Origin: an uncultured Phenylobacterium sp.
GTDB lineage: Bacteria; Pseudomonadota; Alphaproteobacteria; Caulobacterales; Caulobacteraceae
DNA: 5,668 nucleotides
Reading direction: 5' to 3'
Assembly (NCBI GenBank): GCA_945952355.1
Contig: CAMFIW010000220.1
Location: forward strand, 1 to 5,668
Shown: positions 1 to 4,857 of the stretch, piece after piece
How the letters are laid out: every line of letters begins with the position of its first letter
How positions within the stretch are numbered: position 1 is the stretch's first letter
Notes under the pieces: generated by a model
The model's input: only the letters and a program-made list of their open reading frames with translations
What the model was told of the DNA's origin: nothing
Databases searched by the model: none
Translations under genes and position numbers: made by a program

Positions 1-1
1 C

Positions 2-58
2 CTTCAGCCCCCTCCGTCTCGTGGCTCCGCCACGATCCACCTCCCCCAACGGGGGTGG
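2..58. repeat. Palindromic GC-rich intergenic repeat element
   Basis: Two hairpins lie in tandem. CGTGGC (20-25) pairs perfectly with GCCACG (29-34) around a TCC loop. CCCCC (43-47) pairs with GGGGG (51-55) around AAC, and can extend through CCAC (37-40) to TGG (56-58) if CT is bulged. The order CCCTCCG - variable hairpin - ATCCACCTCCCCC - GGGGG resembles a dispersed intergenic repeat I recall from Caulobacterales genomes; that identification is from memory, not a search. The element ends directly at the start of the permease gene, and its G-rich right arm may serve as that gene's ribosome binding site. Only one copy is present here. Confidence 0.6.
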
Positions 59-70
59 AACGACTTATGA
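2..70 (+). CDS. Possible C-terminal tail of an upstream gene, partial
   Basis: The frame beginning at position 2 is open to a TGA at 68-70 that overlaps the permease ATG as ATGA, the usual arrangement of translationally coupled genes. In potHI-type operons the preceding gene would be the partner permease. However, every codon visible here comes from the palindromic repeat (it reads LQPPPSRGSATIHLPQRG and then WNDL), so nothing resembles a permease C-terminus. Either the repeat has extended the end of the upstream protein, or the upstream gene stops before the window and this open frame is chance in GC-rich DNA. Confidence 0.25.
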   Translation, partial: LQPPPSRGSATIHLPQRGWNDL

Positions 71-855
71 GACGCGGCCCCAGCCTGTTCAACCTCGCCG
101 CCGTGGTCCTGGGCCTGGCGTTCCTCTACCTGCCCATCGTCCTGTTGGTGATCTACTCGTTCAACGCCAGCCGGCTGGTGACGGTCTGGGGCGGCTTCTC
201 CACCCGTTGGTACGTCGCCCTCTTCCAGGACGAGCAGATGCTCGACGCCATCGGCGTCACCCTGCGTGTCGGCCTGGTCTCGGCCAGCCTTGCCGCCGTA
301 CTCGGCACGCTCGCCGCCGTGGCCCTGACCCGCTCCGGCCGCTTCCCCGGCCGCACCCTGTTCTCGGGCATGATCTACGCGCCCCTGGTGATGCCCGAAG
401 TGATCCTGGGTCTCTCCCTGCTGCTGCTGTTCGTCGCCTTCGGCCTGCCGCGCGGCGTCTGGACCGTCACCGTGGCCCACGCGACCATGACGCTCTGCTA
501 CGCGGCCGTGGTGGTGCAGGCCCGCCTGATCGGCTTCGACCGCACGCTGGAGGAAGCCGCCCTCGATCTCGGCCGCACCCCACTCCAGGCCTTCCTGGAG
601 GTGACCCTCCCCAATATCGCTCCAGCCGTCGCGGCGGCCTGGATGCTGGCCTTCACCCTCAGCCTCGACGACCTGGTGATCGCCAGCTTCACCTCGGGTC
701 CCGGCTCAACCACCCTGCCCATGCGCATCTACAGCCAGGTGCGCCTGGGGGTCAGCCCGGAGATCAACGCCGTCTCGACACTGCTGATCGGCCTGGTCGC
801 CACCGGCGTCATCGCCGCCTACTTGGTCCAGCAGCGCCGCCGCGCCACCGCCTAG
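67..855 (+). CDS. potI: Polyamine (putrescine/spermidine) ABC transporter permease, PotI-like
   Basis: This inner-membrane permease subunit of a polyamine ABC importer would work with a PotH-like permease, a PotG-like ATPase and a PotF-like periplasmic binding protein. The 262-residue product matches E. coli PotI, as I remember it, along nearly its whole length: FLYLPIVLLVIYSFNAS near the N-terminus, TRWYVALFQDE, APLVMPEVILGLSLLLLFVA, and FTLSLDDLVIASFTSGPG near residue 200. About six membrane segments are visible (near residues 8-31, 66-88, 97-124, 132-152, 185-207 and 237-255). The EAA loop that docks on the ATPase is EEAALDLG at about 162-169, followed by TLP. ATG 67 is preferred over the in-frame GTG at 55 because GGTGGA (54-59) sits 7 nt upstream, and GTG 55 lies inside the repeat hairpin. 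Translation may be coupled to an upstream gene through ATGA. The stop overlaps that of the convergent amidase. The family is very clear; the exact polyamine is not. Confidence 0.93.
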   Translation: MRRGPSLFNLAAVVLGLAFLYLPIVLLVIYSFNASRLVTVWGGFSTRWYVALFQDEQMLDAIGVTLRVGLVSASLAAVLGTLAAVALTRSGRFPGRTLFSGMIYAPLVMPEVILGLSLLLLFVAFGLPRGVWTVTVAHATMTLCYAAVVVQARLIGFDRTLEEAALDLGRTPLQAFLEVTLPNIAPAVAAAWMLAFTLSLDDLVIASFTSGPGSTTLPMRIYSQVRLGVSPEINAVSTLLIGLVATGVIAAYLVQQRRRATA

Positions 856-2264
856 AGCGGCGCGATCCTGTCGAACCAGGGCGTGGCCTGCTCGATCTGC
901 GCCGCCAGCCGGAACAGCGTCGCCTCGTCGGCCATCCGCCCCACGAATTGGATCCCGAGCGGCAGGCCCTCGGCGCTCCAGGCCAGCGGCATGCTCATGC
1001 AGGGCTGGCCCGTGTTGTTGAACGCCTGGGTGTTGGGCATGAAGGCGAACAGCCGCTCGGTCCCGTTCGCGCCGCGCTCGGTCAGCCAGCCGATCGGGAT
1101 CGCCGGCCCGCCCAGGGTCGCGAGCAGCAGGACGTCATAGGTCTCGAACAGGGTCGCGACCGCCCGACCATAGGCATGGATCGCCGCCAGGCCGCGCACA
1201 TAGTCACCACCCGACACGGTCTGGCCCCGCCGATACATCGCCCAGGTCAGGGGCTCGACCTCCTCCTCGCCGACAGGCCGGCCGCGCTTGGCGGCCTCTG
1301 CGTCTATGCCGGCCACCACGGACGCCGCGATCGCGTTGCCGGCGCCCAGCGCCATGGCCGCGAAATCGCCGGGGATGGTCACCTCCTCGACGGTGTGGCC
1401 GAGGCTCTCGCACAGCTTGGCGGTGGCCGTGACGCCGGCGATGACGTCCAGATTGTCGATCTGCGCGGCCAGGCCCGCCGTCGTGAAACCGATCCGCAGC
1501 TTGCCCGGCGCCTTGCCGACCTCGTGCGCATAGGGTGTGGCCGGCGGGCTCAGATAGTAGGGATCGCCGGGCTGGGGCTGACAGGCGATGTCCAGCAGGA
1601 CGGCGGAATCGCGCACCGACCGCGTCACCGCGTGCATGGCCGAGGCGCCGGCCCAGCCTTCGCCGGCCGGCGCGAACGACACCCGCCCGCGCGACGGCTT
1701 CAGCCCGAAGAGGCCGCACGCCGCGGCCGGAATGCGGATCGAGCCGCCGCCGTCGCTGGCGTGCGCCGCCGGCACGATGCCGGCCGCGACCGCAGAAGCC
1801 GCCCCGCCCGAGGAGCCGCCGGAGGTGCGCGACAGGTCCCAGGGATTGCGGCAGACGCCCAGGAAGGTCGGCTCGGTCACCGGCATCAGGCCGAATTCCG
1901 GCGTGTTGGTCTTGCCGAAGATCACCAGGCCCGCCTCGCGATAGGCCTGGGCAAGCGCGCTGTCCTTGTCGGCGACCGCATCCTTCCACATCGCCGAGCC
2001 GCCGCTGGTCACCGTGCCGGCGACCTGCACGCCCAGGTCCTTGACCAGATAGGGCACGCCCGACAACGGGCCTTCGGGGATGCCGGCCGCCGCCTGCTTC
2101 CGGGCCCGCTCGGCGAGGTCGAGCGTGACGGCGTTGACCTTGGGATTGACCTCGGCCATCCGGCTGACCGCGGCCTCCAGCACCTCCCCGGCGCTCACCT
2201 CGCGCTTGGCGATCAGGCCGGCCAGCCCCACGGCGTCGTGCCGGCGATAGTCCTCGAACTTCAT
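852..2264 (-). CDS. Amidase-signature family hydrolase
   Basis: This hydrolase of the amidase-signature family cleaves C-N amide bonds with a Ser-cisSer-Lys triad and is probably cytoplasmic, since no signal peptide is seen. The 470-residue product has the lysine in GVPYLVKDLG (K75), the cis-serine in TSGGSSGG (S151) and the nucleophile in ASDGGGSIRIP (S175). The 24-residue spacing of the two serines is the family value. The pattern NPWDLSRTSGGSSGGAASAV and the overall layout recall 6-aminohexanoate-cyclic-dimer hydrolase (NylA) and related broad amidases more than GatA. Glu-tRNA amidotransferase is unlikely because no gatB or gatC is nearby. The start at 2264 is chosen over GTG at 2297 because GGGAGG lies 5 nt upstream (plus-strand 2270-2275). 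The gene converges on the permease with a 4-bp overlap and diverges from the PEP-CTERM gene at 2368. The natural substrate cannot be told from sequence. Confidence 0.92.
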   Translation of the reverse strand: MKFEDYRRHDAVGLAGLIAKREVSAGEVLEAAVSRMAEVNPKVNAVTLDLAERARKQAAAGIPEGPLSGVPYLVKDLGVQVAGTVTSGGSAMWKDAVADKDSALAQAYREAGLVIFGKTNTPEFGLMPVTEPTFLGVCRNPWDLSRTSGGSSGGAASAVAAGIVPAAHASDGGGSIRIPAAACGLFGLKPSRGRVSFAPAGEGWAGASAMHAVTRSVRDSAVLLDIACQPQPGDPYYLSPPATPYAHEVGKAPGKLRIGFTTAGLAAQIDNLDVIAGVTATAKLCESLGHTVEEVTIPGDFAAMALGAGNAIAASVVAGIDAEAAKRGRPVGEEEVEPLTWAMYRRGQTVSGGDYVRGLAAIHAYGRAVATLFETYDVLLLATLGGPAIPIGWLTERGANGTERLFAFMPNTQAFNNTGQPCMSMPLAWSAEGLPLGIQFVGRMADEATLFRLAAQIEQATPWFDRIAPL

Positions 2265-2367
2265 GCGCGCCTCCCGGTGTTTCGACCAAGGGACCACACC
2301 GGCCGCCTCGCGCCAAGCGGCGCGCGGCTTGCACCCTGCCTTACGAATTCAGCTTGAGGGCATGGCG
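2265..2367. promoter_or_regulatory. Divergent intergenic region between amidase and PEP-CTERM gene
   Basis: Both flanking genes begin here, so promoters for both are expected within about 100 bp. It contains the amidase Shine-Dalgarno (2270-2275, minus) and a short inverted repeat, CAAGC (2314-2318) with GCTTG (2327-2331), whose position suits an operator for divergent genes. I could not find convincing -35/-10 pairs on either strand, so the assignment rests on gene layout. Confidence 0.35.
2356..2360 (+). promoter_or_regulatory. Ribosome binding site deciding the PEP-CTERM 1 start
   Basis: GAGGG lies 1 nt before ATG 2362 and 7 nt before ATG 2368. Only the second spacing is workable for initiation, which sets the start at 2368 and gives a canonical signal peptide from the first residue. 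Confidence 0.6.
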
Positions 2368-3009
2368 ATGCGTCTCTTCGGGACGGTTCTGGCGGCGACG
2401 GTGGTGATGGCGGCCTCCGGCGCGCAGGCGGCAGGCAATCTGATCGCCGACGGCGGCTTCGAACAGCCACATCTGGCGATTGGCGCCTATGCCTATCCCG
2501 GCGGCGCGCTCGACGCATGGACCTATTCCGGATCGGCTCTGGTCAATGCGCAGGGCGCCAGCGCCTGGTACGGCGCCACGCCGCCCGCCGGCCAGGAAGG
2601 CGCCCAGTTCGCCGCCTTGCAGGGCACAAGCAGCCTATCCCAGAGCTTCACCGCCGACGCGACGACACTGGTGCTCTCATGGCTCAACGGCGGCCGCCCG
2701 TTCTTCGGCGGCTACAACGGCGACCAGACCTACTCGGTCAAGGTCGACGGCGTCACGGTCGGCACATATTCCACGACCAGCGGAGAGGCCTTCACCGCCC
2801 AGAGCCTGACGCTTGGCGGTTTCGCCGCCGGCTCGACCCACACGCTGTCCTTCCAGGGCCTTGTGGACAGGGACGAGACATCGTTCATCGACAAGGTCAG
2901 CCTCGTGGCGGGCGTCCCCGAACCGGCCACCTGGGCGATGATGATCATCGGCTTCGCCGCCATCGGCCTGACGCTGCGCGGCGAACGGCGCGCCGCGCGG
3001 CCAGCTTGA
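2368..3009 (+). CDS. Secreted PEP-CTERM (PEPxxWA-type) protein
   Basis: This 213-residue exported protein carries an exosortase-type sorting tail. Residues 1-21 form a signal peptide (MRLFGTVLAATVVMAASGAQA, cleavage probably after AQA). The body (about 23-180) opens with NLIADGGFE, a common start of beta-sandwich adhesin or carbohydrate-binding-like domains in PEP-CTERM proteins. It ends with DETSFIDKVSL, another recurrent motif of such domains. No cysteines are present in the mature part. The tail has VPEPATWAMM (183-192), a hydrophobic helix (to about 203) and a basic end (RGERRAARP). In this family the tail directs the protein to an exosortase, which cleaves it and releases or attaches the protein at the cell surface or in the biofilm matrix. 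The ligand and role are unknown. It is probably transcribed alone: the amidase diverges from it and a tRNA gene follows. Confidence 0.88.
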   Translation: MRLFGTVLAATVVMAASGAQAAGNLIADGGFEQPHLAIGAYAYPGGALDAWTYSGSALVNAQGASAWYGATPPAGQEGAQFAALQGTSSLSQSFTADATTLVLSWLNGGRPFFGGYNGDQTYSVKVDGVTVGTYSTTSGEAFTAQSLTLGGFAAGSTHTLSFQGLVDRDETSFIDKVSLVAGVPEPATWAMMIIGFAAIGLTLRGERRAARPA

Positions 3010-3119
3010 GCCGAGCCGTCTGTCGGGCCGGCAAGGTGACCGCCTCGTACCGCCGCCCCGCTTTTTGCGCGCGGCCCCGGTTGTCGTCGCCCGCGGCGCA
3101 TGGCATCCGTCGTGCGTGG
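3010..3119. other. Intergenic region upstream of tRNA-Thr
   Basis: These 110 bp between the first PEP-CTERM gene and the tRNA should hold a terminator for the former and the promoter of the latter. I see neither clearly. TTGTCG at 3080-3085 is a weak -35 candidate with no good -10 at the right distance, and there is no hairpin with a T run. No open frame here looks coding. Confidence 0.3.
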
Positions 3120-3195
3120 GCCGGCTTAGCTCAGCTGGTAGAGCAGCGGTTTTGTAAACCGAAGGTCACGGGTTCGAGTCCTGTAGCCGGCACCA
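3120..3195 (+). tRNA. tRNA-Thr (anticodon TGT)
   Basis: A complete 76-nt cloverleaf with encoded CCA is present. The acceptor stem is GCCGGCT (3120-3126) with AGCCGGC (3185-3191), the discriminator is A3192 and CCA is 3193-3195. The D arm is GCTC/GAGC with an AGCTGGTA loop. The anticodon loop TTTGTAA carries TGT at 3153-3155, which reads ACA and, by wobble, other Thr codons. The T arm is ACGGG/CCTGT around TTCGAGT. One oddity is that the first anticodon-stem pair (27-43) is G opposite A, leaving four proper pairs. No intron is present. It is transcribed in the same direction as the PEP-CTERM genes on both sides. Confidence 0.97.
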
Positions 3196-3256
3196 ATACG
3201 CCCCTGTCCATTCGGCCGCGCGGCGACGTGACGCTGGCGCGGCGCACACAATTTGC

Positions 3257-3275
3257 GCGGGTGGCGCTCGCCCGC
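3257..3275 (+). terminator. Stem-loop downstream of tRNA-Thr, possible terminator
   Basis: GCGGGTG (3257-3263) pairs with CGCCCGC (3269-3275), seven pairs with one G-T wobble, around a GCGCT loop. It lies 61 nt past the tRNA end and could end the tRNA transcript. The sequence after it (ACTGTTCAAG) is not a T run, so intrinsic termination would be weak; an RNA-processing barrier is an alternative. Confidence 0.3.
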
Positions 3276-3316
3276 ACTGTTCAAGTCGCGTTCATTTTGG
3301 ATAAGAGAGTGTTACC

Positions 3317-3346
3317 GAGCGGCTACACGAAGGTTTCGAGCCGCTC
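3317..3346 (+). promoter_or_regulatory. Leader hairpin before the second PEP-CTERM gene
   Basis: GAGCGGCT (3317-3324) is perfectly complementary to AGCCGCTC (3339-3346). Inside it, CGAA (3328-3331) pairs with TTCG (3335-3338) around GGT, leaving ACA bulged. The hairpin ends 5 nt before the GGGGG that probably serves as Shine-Dalgarno. An alternative fold is possible: CGAGCC (3337-3342) pairs with GGCTCG (3355-3360), or CCGAGC (3315-3320) with GCTCGG (3356-3361), which would hide part of the ribosome binding region. It could be an mRNA structure or a DNA operator. The AT-richer stretch just upstream (about 3283-3312, including TTCATTTTGGATAAGA) is a plausible promoter area, with no clear consensus. 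Confidence 0.4.
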
Positions 3347-3351
3347 TGATC

Positions 3352-3356
3352 GGGGG
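3352..3356 (+). promoter_or_regulatory. Probable ribosome binding site for GTG 3363
   Basis: GGGGG ends 6 nt before GTG 3363. It is the only purine-rich site upstream of a start that yields a proper signal peptide. Alternative in-frame starts are TTG 3297 and GTG 3309; both would put a long polar stretch ahead of the signal peptide and place the leader hairpin inside the coding sequence. Confidence 0.45.
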
Positions 3357-3362
3357 CTCGGC

Positions 3363-4310
3363 GTGGCGCGCCACGAAAATCATGGGTCGAGAGGCCGGCT
3401 GTTCCGCACGTTGCGCGGCGCGCTGTTGGCTGCCCTGGGCGTCGTCGCCATGGGGGCGGCCCCGGCCCTCGCCCTGGACTGCCTGCCCACGGCCGCATCC
3501 GTCGGCAAGACTGGCCCCGCCACTCACAAGGCCAAGGCGAAGCCCGCGGTCCGCAACGCGGCCGCCAAGCGCAAGCCAGCCATCAAGCGCGCCCGGGTCC
3601 ACAAGGCCAAGACCAAGGCCCGACGCCCCGTCGCTGCGGCGCCGGCCCAGGTGGCCGCTGCGGGGCGGCCCAAGCTCGCCTGCTATTCGCGACCTGTCGG
3701 CCCTTTGATGTCGGTGATTCCGATGACCATCGCCGACGCGGCCGATGCGCCGCCGGCCGGGGAACTGGCCGGGTCGCCCATGATGCTAGCCATGGCGGAC
3801 ACGCCGTTCGGTACGGACGCCTCGGCGCTCGCGCCGGCGGTCCCCGGCGGCGGTGACGAGGGTCCCGCGTTCCCAAGCGTGTTCACCGGACCCGGCCTGA
3901 CCGATGGGGTCAATTCCTTCGTCTTTCCGACCGGCGGCGTTGGCGGCGGCGGCGGAGGGCAACCACCGACGACACCCACCACGCCGGATACCCCGACGAC
4001 CCCGACGACCCCGACGACGCCTGACAATCCGACTCCCCCGACAGTCACCGAACCGACGACTCCCGGAACCCCTGGCACGCCGCCGACCGTATTCCCAGTC
4101 GAGCCCGGCACGCCTGGAACACCGGGTACGCCCGGTACCCCGGGCACGCCGGGAACTCCCGGCGAGCCGGGGACGCCGGGCGGCTGGACGCCTCCGGGCA
4201 TTCCGGGAACCCCGGGCGGGGTTCCGGAGCCGGCCACCTGGGCGATGATGATTTTCGGCTTCGGCGTGGTGGGCGCGAGCCTGCGCCTCCGGCGTCGGCA
4301 GCCCACCTGA
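3363..4310 (+). CDS. Secreted repeat-rich PEP-CTERM protein with basic domain and collagen-like tract
   Basis: I do not recognise a family beyond the sorting signal. With the GTG start the product is 315 residues. A signal peptide has a basic n-region, hydrophobic core LLAALGVVAMGAA and probable cleavage after ALA (about residue 37). A Lys/Arg/Ala-rich segment (about 56-103) follows, bracketed by the only two cysteines, C40 and C107. A small-residue region leads to GGVGGGGGG (191-199), Pro/Thr repeats (201-220) and eight Pro-Gly-Thr/Glu triplets (248-271). The tail is VPEPATWAMM (287-296) with a hydrophobic helix and RLRRRQPT. The tail implies exosortase sorting to the surface or matrix; the proline-rich middle looks like an extended wall- or matrix-spanning stalk, and the basic part could bind acidic polymers (inference). 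No ATG start exists at this point. The gene ends 2 bp before the next start, so the two are probably co-translated. Confidence 0.8.
   Translation: MARHENHGSRGRLFRTLRGALLAALGVVAMGAAPALALDCLPTAASVGKTGPATHKAKAKPAVRNAAAKRKPAIKRARVHKAKTKARRPVAAAPAQVAAAGRPKLACYSRPVGPLMSVIPMTIADAADAPPAGELAGSPMMLAMADTPFGTDASALAPAVPGGGDEGPAFPSVFTGPGLTDGVNSFVFPTGGVGGGGGGQPPTTPTTPDTPTTPTTPTTPDNPTPPTVTEPTTPGTPGTPPTVFPVEPGTPGTPGTPGTPGTPGTPGEPGTPGGWTPPGIPGTPGGVPEPATWAMMIFGFGVVGASLRLRRRQPT
3993..4019 (+). repeat. 9-bp tandem repeat encoding Pro-Thr-Thr
   Basis: Two exact units of CCGACGACC are followed by CCGACGACG. Less exact units flank them, from 3963 to 4022, and together encode residues 201-220. The near identity at DNA level suggests recent slippage, so the number of units may vary between strains. 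Confidence 0.8.
4104..4175 (+). repeat. Eight Pro-Gly-Thr triplets (collagen-like), codon-scrambled
   Basis: Eight consecutive 9-bp units encode six PGT, one PGE and one PGT. No two units have the same nucleotide sequence: glycine uses GGC, GGA, GGT and GGG, and proline uses CCC, CCT and CCG. The period fits the Gly-X-Y pattern of collagen with Thr at X and Pro at Y. Confidence 0.85.
4230..4252 (+). repeat. 23-bp sorting-signal sequence shared with 2923-2945
   Basis: The two PEP-CTERM genes are identical for 23 bp over the core of the sorting signal (encoding PATWAMM) and diverge on both sides. The bodies of the proteins are unrelated, so this reflects either strong constraint on the exosortase recognition site or exchange of the tail module. 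Confidence 0.85.
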
Positions 4311-4312
4311 GC

Positions 4313-4774
4313 GTGAAGCCCATCGAGATCTTCATCGACGCCGACGCCTGCCCGGTGAAGGACGAGACCTACAAGGTCGCCGCGCGCTACGGCCTGAAGA
4401 CCTGGGTCGTCTCCAACGCTTTCATGCAGATTCCCGCCTCGCCCTTGATCGTGCGGATGATCGTCGATGCGGGGCCGGACGTCGCCGACGACTGGATCGC
4501 CGAGCACATCGCCCCTGGCGACATCGCCATCACGAACGACATCCCCCTGGCCGAGCGCGTGCTCAAGGCCGGCGGCCAGGCCCTCTCCGCCAAGGGGTCG
4601 CCGTTCACTGAAAACTCGATCGGTTCGGCGGTCGCCCAGCGCGCCCTGATGGAACAGCTCCGGTCCACCGGCGAGTTCCTCGGCGGACCCAAGCCCTTCG
4701 ACCGCAACGACCGTTCGCGCTTCCTCCAGGCGCTCGACGAAATGGTGCAGAAGGAACGCAGGCGCCGCCGCTGA
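4313..4774 (+). CDS. YaiI/YqxD family protein (DUF188, UPF0178)
   Basis: The 153-residue product has the family's usual length (E. coli YaiI is about 152). It shows the hallmark IFIDADACPVK (6-16), APGDIAITNDIPLAERVL (68-84), a GGP (124-126) and the FDRNDRSRF segment near the C-terminus. The family is related to PIN/NYN-type nuclease folds; D9, D11 and D76 would be the acidic metal-binding cluster. Its cellular function is not established, although an RNA-related nuclease role has been suggested from the fold. The GTG start is fixed because the conserved strand begins within a few residues of it. It lies 2 bp after the preceding stop and has no clear Shine-Dalgarno, so it probably relies on ribosomes finishing the PEP-CTERM gene. 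That pairing need not mean a shared function. Confidence 0.93.
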   Translation: MKPIEIFIDADACPVKDETYKVAARYGLKTWVVSNAFMQIPASPLIVRMIVDAGPDVADDWIAEHIAPGDIAITNDIPLAERVLKAGGQALSAKGSPFTENSIGSAVAQRALMEQLRSTGEFLGGPKPFDRNDRSRFLQALDEMVQKERRRRR

Positions 4775-4785
4775 GCGGGCGCGCC
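4761..4785 (+). terminator. GC-rich hairpin over the YaiI-family stop codon
   Basis: Arms 4761-4771 and 4775-4785 pair 5 + 4 bp with a 2x2 internal mismatch, and the TGA stop codon forms the loop. No T run follows. It may be a weak terminator or simply GC-rich coding sequence. Confidence 0.2.
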
Positions 4786-4786
4786 C

Positions 4787-4812
4787 TTGCGTCGGCGGCG
4801 GCTTGGTCTAGC
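4787..4812 (+). promoter_or_regulatory. Weak promoter candidate for the cytochrome gene
   Basis: TTGCGT (4787-4792) and TCTAGC (4807-4812) are separated by 14 bp. The -35 resembles alphaproteobacterial housekeeping sites, but the -10 match is poor and the spacing is short. The 83-bp gap before the cytochrome start makes an independent promoter reasonable. Confidence 0.2.
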
Positions 4813-4857
4813 TTGCGCGCCGCCGCTCCCAGCGCCGTTTCAAGACCGGAGAGTCCC

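Noticed and set aside
1204..2334. Second long minus-strand frame inside the amidase
   Set aside because: It is Arg/Gly-rich low-complexity translation in a shifted frame of a gene whose catalytic motifs are intact in the chosen frame.
21..2357. Very long plus-strand open frame (778 codons) antisense to the amidase
   Set aside because: It overlaps the clear permease gene in another frame and the whole amidase gene in antisense. Its composition is Arg/Pro/Gly/His-rich with no domain, as expected when GC-rich codons leave few stops on other frames.
3120..3195. tRNA gene as an integration site for a mobile element
   Set aside because: No integrase, no duplicated tRNA 3' end and no change in base composition is visible on either side.
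2517..3362. Upstream extension of the second PEP-CTERM frame through the tRNA and the first PEP-CTERM gene
   Set aside because: It would run through a tRNA gene and out of frame through another gene. The signal peptide sits just after GTG 3363.
3963..4022. CRISPR-like or other regular array
   Set aside because: The units are 9 bp, contiguous and in frame with a protein repeat; there are no spacers.
3683..4507. Minus-strand frame with many Val-Gly-Val-Pro repeats (elastin-like)
   Set aside because: It is the antisense of the Pro-Thr and Pro-Gly-Thr tracts and crosses the YaiI-family start. The plus-strand frame has a signal peptide, a sorting tail and codon-scrambled repeats, which support it instead.
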